NCBI GenBank assembly: GCA_031553675.1
Contig: JAVBLF010000084.1
Span: 1 to 64,000, forward strand
Source of the DNA: JAVBLF01 sp031553675
Lineage (GTDB): Bacteria; Bacillota; Clostridia; Christensenellales; CALWSW01
Direction: 5' to 3'
DNA length: 64,000 nt
Shown here: positions 59,216 through 64,000 of the stretch, piece by piece
Numbering within the stretch: the first letter of the stretch is position 1
Layout of the letters: each line of letters begins with the position of its first letter
Translations under genes and position numbers: made by a program
Notes under the pieces: generated by a model
What the model was told of the DNA's origin: nothing
The model's input: the letters and a program-made list of their open reading frames with translations, nothing else
Databases searched by the model: none

Positions 59216-60505
59216 ATGCTCCGACTCAGCCCCTACGAAGAAGCCATGCGAAACGGTGACATGGGCGCGTTCAAACAAAAGGCGATGGAATTTATCATCC
59301 GCTACGGTGAAGTGCTGGGCGCGGAGGAACTCTGCGAAGTGTCCCGCGCGACGCTCTTCATCGGCGCACAGCACTACCTCGACTGCTATGGTGCGGACGT
59401 CGATTACGAATCGATCTTTTCGGAGTTTTACCTTTGTAGCGACGAACGCCTCGCGTTCGGGGCGGTTGCCGACACGTGCAGCGCGCAAACCTGCGCGGCC
59501 GCCTGCGATTATTTCGAGTGCGAGCGTACCCATCAATCGCCCGGGCGCTGGGAACGAAACCGCGCCTTTTTAGAGAAAACCAAGGCGGCGGGCGTCAAGA
59601 TCGTCGATTCGTGCACGCCCTATTACGTCGGTTGGGTTCCGCTTTTCGGCGAGCACTTCGTGACGACCGAATCGAGCAACGTCGTGATCAGCAATTCCGT
59701 CTTCGGCGCGCGGGGCAATTCCGACGGCGTCGAAGCCGCCGTATGCGCTGCGATCACCGGCCGCATTCCCAAATGGGGCATGCACGACGAAAAGAACCGC
59801 TTCGGCACCTGCCTCTTCCACGTCGAGTGTCGGGATGAAAGCATGTTGGATTGGGATGTGCTAGGTTTCACGATGGGGCGACTCATGCCGAAGCATCAGG
59901 TGCCCGTGATCTCGAAGCGCCTGCCCCATCCCGACATCCACAAATTGCGCCAGCTTTGCGCGTCGCTGTCGGTCACGAGCGCTGCCGAGATTTGCCACAT
60001 CGTCGGCCTGACGCCCGAAGCCCTGACGCTCGACATGGCGCTCGGCGGCAAACAGGCTGCCTACGAGATCGTCGTGACGCAAAAGGATTACGACGAGTCG
60101 CTCGCTATGCTCTGCGACAGCGGGGAAGGTGCGGTCGATTTCGTCAGCGTCGGCTGCCCCCACCTGTCGCTCGACGAGCTGCGTGCTATCTCGATCTATC
60201 TCGAAGGCAAGCGCTTGGCCCCCGGCGTCGAGCTCCAGATCTGGACGGACTACGCCACCCGCGCCATGGCCGACGTCAACGGCTATACGCAGGCGATCGA
60301 GGCGTCCGGCGCGGCGGTGCTGACGGGCACCTGCCCCATCGTCATGGGCAAGGAAGCGCATCGACACGCCAAGGCGATGGTCATGTTCGGGGCGAAGCAA
60401 GCTTTTGGCATTCGCCACCAGACGAAAGCGCCGGTCTACTACGGCGATGTGTTCCGCTGCATCGATGCCGCCCTGACGGGGCGATGGGAGGTGGCTTCCA
60501 CATGA
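59216..60505 (+). CDS. Aconitase X, large (catalytic) subunit
   Basis: A 429-residue member of the aconitase X (DUF521) family. Characterised relatives dehydrate cis-3-hydroxy-L-proline in bacteria or mevalonate 5-phosphate in archaea, using an Fe-S cluster. Conserved regions are DSCTPYYVGWVPLFGEH, NVVISNSVFGARGNSDGVEA, VSVGCPHLSLDEL and LTGTCPIVM with likely cluster cysteines. The ATG at 59216 follows GGGAGG; the ATG at 59201 lies over that site. Its stop overlaps the small-subunit start. Bacterial context favours a hydroxyproline-type substrate, but no proline genes are adjacent. Confidence 0.9.
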   Translation: MLRLSPYEEAMRNGDMGAFKQKAMEFIIRYGEVLGAEELCEVSRATLFIGAQHYLDCYGADVDYESIFSEFYLCSDERLAFGAVADTCSAQTCAAACDYFECERTHQSPGRWERNRAFLEKTKAAGVKIVDSCTPYYVGWVPLFGEHFVTTESSNVVISNSVFGARGNSDGVEAAVCAAITGRIPKWGMHDEKNRFGTCLFHVECRDESMLDWDVLGFTMGRLMPKHQVPVISKRLPHPDIHKLRQLCASLSVTSAAEICHIVGLTPEALTLDMALGGKQAAYEIVVTQKDYDESLAMLCDSGEGAVDFVSVGCPHLSLDELRAISIYLEGKRLAPGVELQIWTDYATRAMADVNGYTQAIEASGAAVLTGTCPIVMGKEAHRHAKAMVMFGAKQAFGIRHQTKAPVYYGDVFRCIDAALTGRWEVAST

Positions 60506-60924
60506 CGTTTACACTGCAAGGCCGCGGCGTATTGCCCGGCATCGCGCGGGGCCGCGCCGTCGTCTGTCCGGACAGCATCGCGGGCAATTCGGGCGCGTTG
60601 GGCGATACTGACGGCGTCATCTACGAAAAGGGCAACGTCAATTACGGCGTCTGCATCCAGGACGCCATACTCGTCGTTCCCTGCGCGAAGGGTTCGAACG
60701 GCTTTTCCGCCCACTTCAAAGGGGCGTTCATCGCGGGGGTTCGTCCCGCCGGATGGGTTTCGACGCGCATGGACGCGCGCTTGGGCGTCGCGGTCGCCAG
60801 CATGCAGATCCCGACCGTCGCCGATTTCCCCGACGATGATCCCATCGATCGGATCCAGACGGGCGATTGGGTCGAAATCGACGGCGCAACCGGCATCGTC
60901 ACCGTGACGCGCGGCGAAGCGTAG
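60502..60924 (+). CDS. Aconitase X, small (swivel) subunit
   Basis: A 140-residue DUF126 protein forming the swivelling domain of aconitase X. GRGVLPGIARGRAVV, ISxNSG-like SIAGNSGALGDTDGVI, VVPCAKGSNGFSAHF and GDWVEIDGATGIV are family features. The serine after the catalytic loop (GSNG) is present. ATGA overlap with the large subunit implies a 1:1 complex. A strong terminator lies 46 bases on. Confidence 0.92.
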   Translation: MTFTLQGRGVLPGIARGRAVVCPDSIAGNSGALGDTDGVIYEKGNVNYGVCIQDAILVVPCAKGSNGFSAHFKGAFIAGVRPAGWVSTRMDARLGVAVASMQIPTVADFPDDDPIDRIQTGDWVEIDGATGIVTVTRGEA

Positions 60925-60970
60925 TGCTCCGCAACGATAAAACCAATATTATCGCACCTGATCGGCACAC

Positions 60971-61002
60971 AAAAAAAGGACGGCACGCGCCGTCCTTTTT
61001 TT
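60971..61002. terminator. Bidirectional terminator between aconitase X and CofE-like genes
   Basis: AAAAAAAGGACGGC/GCCGTCCTTTTTTT, 14-bp perfect stem with a 4-base loop; A and T runs on either side serve both convergent genes. Confidence 0.95.
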
Positions 61003-61012
61003 GTTGCATCGC

Positions 61013-62203
61013 TTATGTCGCGTAATTGTCAAAGTAGCCCTGGATCCAGATCACGGGCGTGCCCTTGTCGCCGCTGCCGCTCGTGAGGTCGCAGAGCGAG
61101 CCCAGCAGGTCACAGAGGCGTCGGGGCGTCGTGCCCATGGATTGCATCGTGTCTTTCAGCGCAGAGCTTTTTTGGCGAATCCGCGCCTTCATCGCTTCGT
61201 CGAGCGCCGCGCCCGAGAGGTCGGACAGCTCGTTGTCGGCGAGGTATTTGAGCTTGATTTCGTGCGGCGTGCCGAAGAGTCCGTCGGTGTATGCGGGGGA
61301 AACGACGGGATCGGCCAGCTCCCAAATGCCGCCGACCGGGTCTTTGAATGCGCCGTCGCCATAGACCATGACCTCGATCGTTTGGCCGATCGCGGCATAA
61401 AGGCGCTGCTGGACGTCGACAATGAATTCATGGCAGTCGCGCGGAAAAAGCTTGATGCTGTCTTCTGTCGCCTTGTTCGAGCCGAGCAAGCCGTAGTCGG
61501 GGTTATAGCCGCTGTCGCCGACGGGTTTCGTGAGAATGTCGGTCAGCGTGATGACGGAACGCGCGCCCGCCGCTTCCAGAAGTCGTTTGGTGCGCGCGTG
61601 GCTGTGGATGTCGGCGCAAATGACGTCTTTGCAGCGCTGGAGGGCAAAGCGGGGGTCGTTTGCCATGCTGATCTCGACTTCACAGCCCGCTTCCTCGGCA
61701 ACCTGGCGGTAAAAGGCGATGTAGTCCACGCCGGTAAACGGGTGGAGAACGCTGCCAAAGAGGGCGCGAAAGCGATCTTCGCTCAGTACGTCGCTATAGG
61801 GGTTGATGCCCTTTTGATCGAGCGCGTCGAGCGATACGAGCTCGTTGCCGACCTCGTCCGAAGGGTAGCTGAGCATGAGATGGAGCTTCTTCAATCCCTT
61901 GCAAATGCCTTTCAGGCAGACCGAAAAGCGATTGCGGCTCAGGATCGGGAAGACCATCGCCGCTTCGCCGCCGGGGAATTTGGCCCGAATGTCTTCGGCG
62001 ATTTGGTCGGTGTTAGCATAGTTACCTTGCGCGCGGGCGACGACGGCCTCCGTCACGCCGATGACGTCGCGTTGGCCCCATTGAAGGCCCTCCGCTTCGG
62101 CGCACTGGAGAAGAGAGTCGACTACGATGTCCGCCAACGGATCGCCCTGGCGGATCACTGGCGTGCGCACACCACGCACGACGGTGCCAACGGTATGGGA
62201 CAT
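61013..62203 (-). CDS. CofE-like (coenzyme F420-0:L-glutamate ligase family) protein
   Basis: A 396-residue member of the F420-0:gamma-glutamyl ligase family, the longer form common in Clostridia that do not make F420. It starts MSHTVGTVVRGVRTPVIRQGD with GGAGG upstream. NRFSVCLKGICKG, GVDYIAFYRQ and VMVYGDGAFKDPVGGIWELAD are visible. The true substrate is unknown; amide ligation of glutamate to a small acceptor is the family chemistry. It is monocistronic. Confidence 0.85.
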   Translation of the reverse strand: MSHTVGTVVRGVRTPVIRQGDPLADIVVDSLLQCAEAEGLQWGQRDVIGVTEAVVARAQGNYANTDQIAEDIRAKFPGGEAAMVFPILSRNRFSVCLKGICKGLKKLHLMLSYPSDEVGNELVSLDALDQKGINPYSDVLSEDRFRALFGSVLHPFTGVDYIAFYRQVAEEAGCEVEISMANDPRFALQRCKDVICADIHSHARTKRLLEAAGARSVITLTDILTKPVGDSGYNPDYGLLGSNKATEDSIKLFPRDCHEFIVDVQQRLYAAIGQTIEVMVYGDGAFKDPVGGIWELADPVVSPAYTDGLFGTPHEIKLKYLADNELSDLSGAALDEAMKARIRQKSSALKDTMQSMGTTPRRLCDLLGSLCDLTSGSGDKGTPVIWIQGYFDNYAT

Positions 62204-62298
62204 AAAAACGCCTCCGTTTCGCGAAACGCCGCGGTTCTGGCGCTTCGATCCCGTTCGTCCATATCTGCGTTCGGTTGTGCCAAATTGGCACCTTGTAT

Positions 62299-62327
62299 AT
62301 TATAGCGGCTCTTTTCGGGCAAGTAAA
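62299..62327 (-). promoter_or_regulatory. Promoter of the CofE-like gene
   Basis: Minus strand TTTACT, 17-base spacer, TATAAT. Confidence 0.6.
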
Positions 62328-62424
62328 CCTCCAATCCGGATGGGATCGAAAATGGGACAAAAGCCCGCGCGCATAATGCGGCACTGTCCGTCAAAAGATA
62401 ACGTCGATTCGAGGGTGGAGGTGG

Positions 62425-63795
62425 ATGAGCGTGCGCAAGACATGGCAGGCGGCGGCTGCGGCGAGTCTGACGGCGGCCATCCTCTTTTTGCTGCCTCCTA
62501 TCGTCGGCGACGCGCAAGTCTATGGCAATCTGCCGATCCGCGTGAAACTCGCGGGGTCGTCGGGTCAATTGCAGCTGTATTGGAGCGAGGGCGGCGCGTG
62601 GACCGAGGGGGCGTCACAGCGGAAGCCCTTGCGCTCCGGAGAGAACGCGCTCACATTCTTTCTTCCCAGGGCTTCGACGCGCGTCCGGATCGATTTCGAG
62701 GGCGATCAAAGCGAGGCCGCTTGGACGCTCACATCTCTGACGCTCGACGCGGCGGGCGCCTCCGCCGATTTGTTGGACGCCTTCGCCGAGGCGGAGGCGC
62801 AGGATCTGCGCTTGCAACCCTCGGGCGACGACGTTCGCGTCGATGCGGTGGGGGGCGATCCGCATGTCGCGCTATCCGTCGCCGATGCGATGCGCGCGCT
62901 CCAGCTTCCGATCGCGGCGCGGACACGCCTGCTCGATGGGATGGCAAAGGTCGGCGTCGGCATCGCGATCGGGCTTCTGGTCTTGCTCGGTCCGGCGCTC
63001 TGCGAGTGGATCGCCTTGCTCTGGAAGTCGCGAAAGCTCATCTTCGATCTGGCCAAGAACGATTTCAAGGGGCGTTTTGCGGGTTCGACGCTCGGCGTCG
63101 TCTGGGCGTTCGTGCAGCCCGTGATCACGATCGCCGTCTATTGCTTTGTGTTTCAGTTTGGCTTTCGCGCGCAGCCCGTGTCAAACGGCTTCCCTTACGT
63201 GCTCTGGCTGGTGGCGGGGATGGTGCCCTGGCTCTTTTTTGGCGAGGGCTGGTCGGGCGGCGGGAACGCGCTGCTCGAATACAAATACCTTGTGCAGAAG
63301 ATGGTCTTCCCGATCGCGACGCTGCCCGCCGTCAAGGTCTTCGCTTCGCTGATGCTGCACGCGATCTTCCTCGGTTTGACGGCGGTACTGTTTGCCTGCT
63401 TCGGCGTGATGCCTTCGATGCGCTGGCTCGAACTGCTGTACTACCTCGTCTGTCTCGTCGCGCTTTTGCTGGGCTTGGCGGCCTTGAGCGCGGCGATGAC
63501 ACCGCTTTGGCGCGACGCGGGCCAAGTGATCGCGATCCTGACGCAACTGGGTTTTTGGATCACGCCGATCGCCTGGGAACTCGAAAGTACGGTGCGTTCG
63601 CCGGCGCTTCGCCTTTGGTTTCGCGCCAACCCCATGCATTACGTCGTGACGGGCTATCGCGACAGCCTGCTCGGAGGCGCGTTTTTTTTCCAGCGGCCGG
63701 AAAGCGTTTACTTTTGGTGTGTAACGTCGATCGCGATCGCGGGAGGGGCTTGGGTTTTCCGGCGCTTAAAACCGCATTTCGCCGATGTTCTCTGA
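62425..63795 (+). CDS. ABC-2 polysaccharide-export permease with N-terminal extracytoplasmic domain
   Basis: A 456-residue membrane protein. The C-terminal part (about 200-456) is an ABC-2 permease of the TagG/Wzm type (LAKNDFKGRFAGSTLGVVW, then six helices), which exports teichoic acid or lipid-linked polysaccharide. Before it lie a first helix (about 8-27), a hydrophilic domain of about 140 residues (28-170) and a second helix (174-196). Usual family members have about 260-280 residues, so the N-terminal half is an extra, possibly sugar-binding beta domain. GGAGG is 3 bases before the ATG; GTG at 62431 has better spacing and may be the real start. The partner ATPase follows. Confidence 0.87.
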   Translation: MSVRKTWQAAAAASLTAAILFLLPPIVGDAQVYGNLPIRVKLAGSSGQLQLYWSEGGAWTEGASQRKPLRSGENALTFFLPRASTRVRIDFEGDQSEAAWTLTSLTLDAAGASADLLDAFAEAEAQDLRLQPSGDDVRVDAVGGDPHVALSVADAMRALQLPIAARTRLLDGMAKVGVGIAIGLLVLLGPALCEWIALLWKSRKLIFDLAKNDFKGRFAGSTLGVVWAFVQPVITIAVYCFVFQFGFRAQPVSNGFPYVLWLVAGMVPWLFFGEGWSGGGNALLEYKYLVQKMVFPIATLPAVKVFASLMLHAIFLGLTAVLFACFGVMPSMRWLELLYYLVCLVALLLGLAALSAAMTPLWRDAGQVIAILTQLGFWITPIAWELESTVRSPALRLWFRANPMHYVVTGYRDSLLGGAFFFQRPESVYFWCVTSIAIAGGAWVFRRLKPHFADVL

Positions 63796-63818
63796 GACAA
63801 AACTCGACGAATGGGATT

Positions 63819-63862
63819 CCAAAGGGGCCTTGTCCCTTTGGTGGGGTTTGGGGTGAAACCCC
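63819..63862 (+). repeat. Two adjacent stem-loops between export permease and ATPase genes
   Basis: CCAAAGGG/CCCTTTGG (63819-63841) followed immediately by GGGGTTT/AAACCCC (63843-63862). Placed just before the ATPase ribosome site; may modulate its translation. No T run. Confidence 0.6.
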
Positions 63863-63877
63863 AAGAAGGGAGTCCGC

Positions 63878-64000
63878 ATGGACAACGCCGTCGAACTGCG
63901 CGACGTGAGCAAGGTGTACCGGCTCTACGACAAGCCCTCGGATCGCATGCGGGAGGCCTTGTTTCGCGGGGAACACCACCGCGATTTCTATGCGCTCAAC
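63878..64000 (+). CDS. Polysaccharide-export ABC transporter ATP-binding protein, 3' end outside window
   Basis: Only the first 41 codons are present (MDNAVELRDVSKVYRLYDKP, then a region matching the Y-loop start of TagH/Wzt-type ATPases). AAGGGAG precedes the ATG. The frame is open to the window edge. It would energise the permease at 62425. Walker motifs are beyond the edge, so the call rests on the N-terminal pattern and adjacency. Confidence 0.8.
   Translation, partial: MDNAVELRDVSKVYRLYDKPSDRMREALFRGEHHRDFYALN

Noticed and set aside
8041..64000. CRISPR arrays, insertion sequences, prophage or plasmid origins
   Set aside because: No regularly spaced direct repeats, transposase frames, integrases or replication genes were seen; the only tandem array is the 15-bp coding repeat at 35766-35840.

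Overview
The window looks like a chromosomal piece of a GC-rich, anaerobic, low-oxygen-adapted member of the Bacillota (Clostridia-like). Direct signs are strong AGGAGG-type ribosome sites, consensus sigma-A promoters (often with an extended -10, TGnTATAAT), several TTG/GTG starts and a T-box riboswitch. The gene families fit: DegV, LarC, a YjiM-like double-cubane reductase, PadR with DUF1048, YesL, and an AraC regulator with membrane segments. No rRNA, tRNA, CRISPR array, insertion sequence or prophage gene was seen.

Layout. 1-6.3 kb is housekeeping and orphan genes: the end of guaB, a one-piece larC, a WG-repeat/SH3 membrane-anchored protein, degV and an HD-domain protein. 6.5-20.1 kb is carbohydrate uptake: rhamnulokinase faces a DeoR regulator followed by an ABC ATPase and permease. 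After a terminator comes a second promoter driving a lipoprotein binding protein, ATPase, permease, two UroD-like proteins, a signal-less binding-protein-like protein and a third UroD-like protein. 20.2-26.0 kb holds an M24 peptidase, the AraC-type regulator, and two divergent DMT transporters, one fused to a winged-helix-like tail and followed by a 37-residue membrane protein. 26.2-30.6 kb is a six-gene sulfur/selenium operon: yedF, DUF3343, activator ATPase, class V desulfurase-like enzyme, double-cubane reductase, DUF3343. 30.8-31.7 kb carries an Arr-type rifampin ADP-ribosyltransferase with an unknown partner. 31.8-39.4 kb (minus strand) holds a molybdenum hydroxylase, a large Fe-S/flavin oxidoreductase and a small zinc-ribbon redox protein, then a T-box riboswitch (probable Tyr specifier) in front of a CoA ligase.

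39.6-55.8 kb is hexuronate catabolism. An IclR regulator faces kdgA (fused to a VOC-like domain), kdgK and a UroD-like gene. An ABC binding protein, two permeases, yesL, a LacI regulator, uxaC, uxaB, uxaA and two more UroD-like genes follow. The pathway runs uronate to tagaturonate/fructuronate (UxaC), altronate (UxaB), KDG (UxaA), KDPG (KdgK), then pyruvate plus glyceraldehyde-3-phosphate (KdgA). 55.9-62.2 kb has small accessory genes, a PadR-DUF1048-DUF1048 cassette, the two subunits of aconitase X and a CofE-like ligase. The right end starts a polysaccharide-export ABC transporter that runs out of the window.

The most interesting themes are three. Six UroD-like proteins are embedded in sugar operons, and three keep the complete HxC...C zinc signature of corrinoid methyltransferases, which suggests handling of O-methylated sugars. 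A T-box controls a CoA ligase rather than an amino acid gene. A double-cubane reductase is packed with sulfur-carrier proteins.
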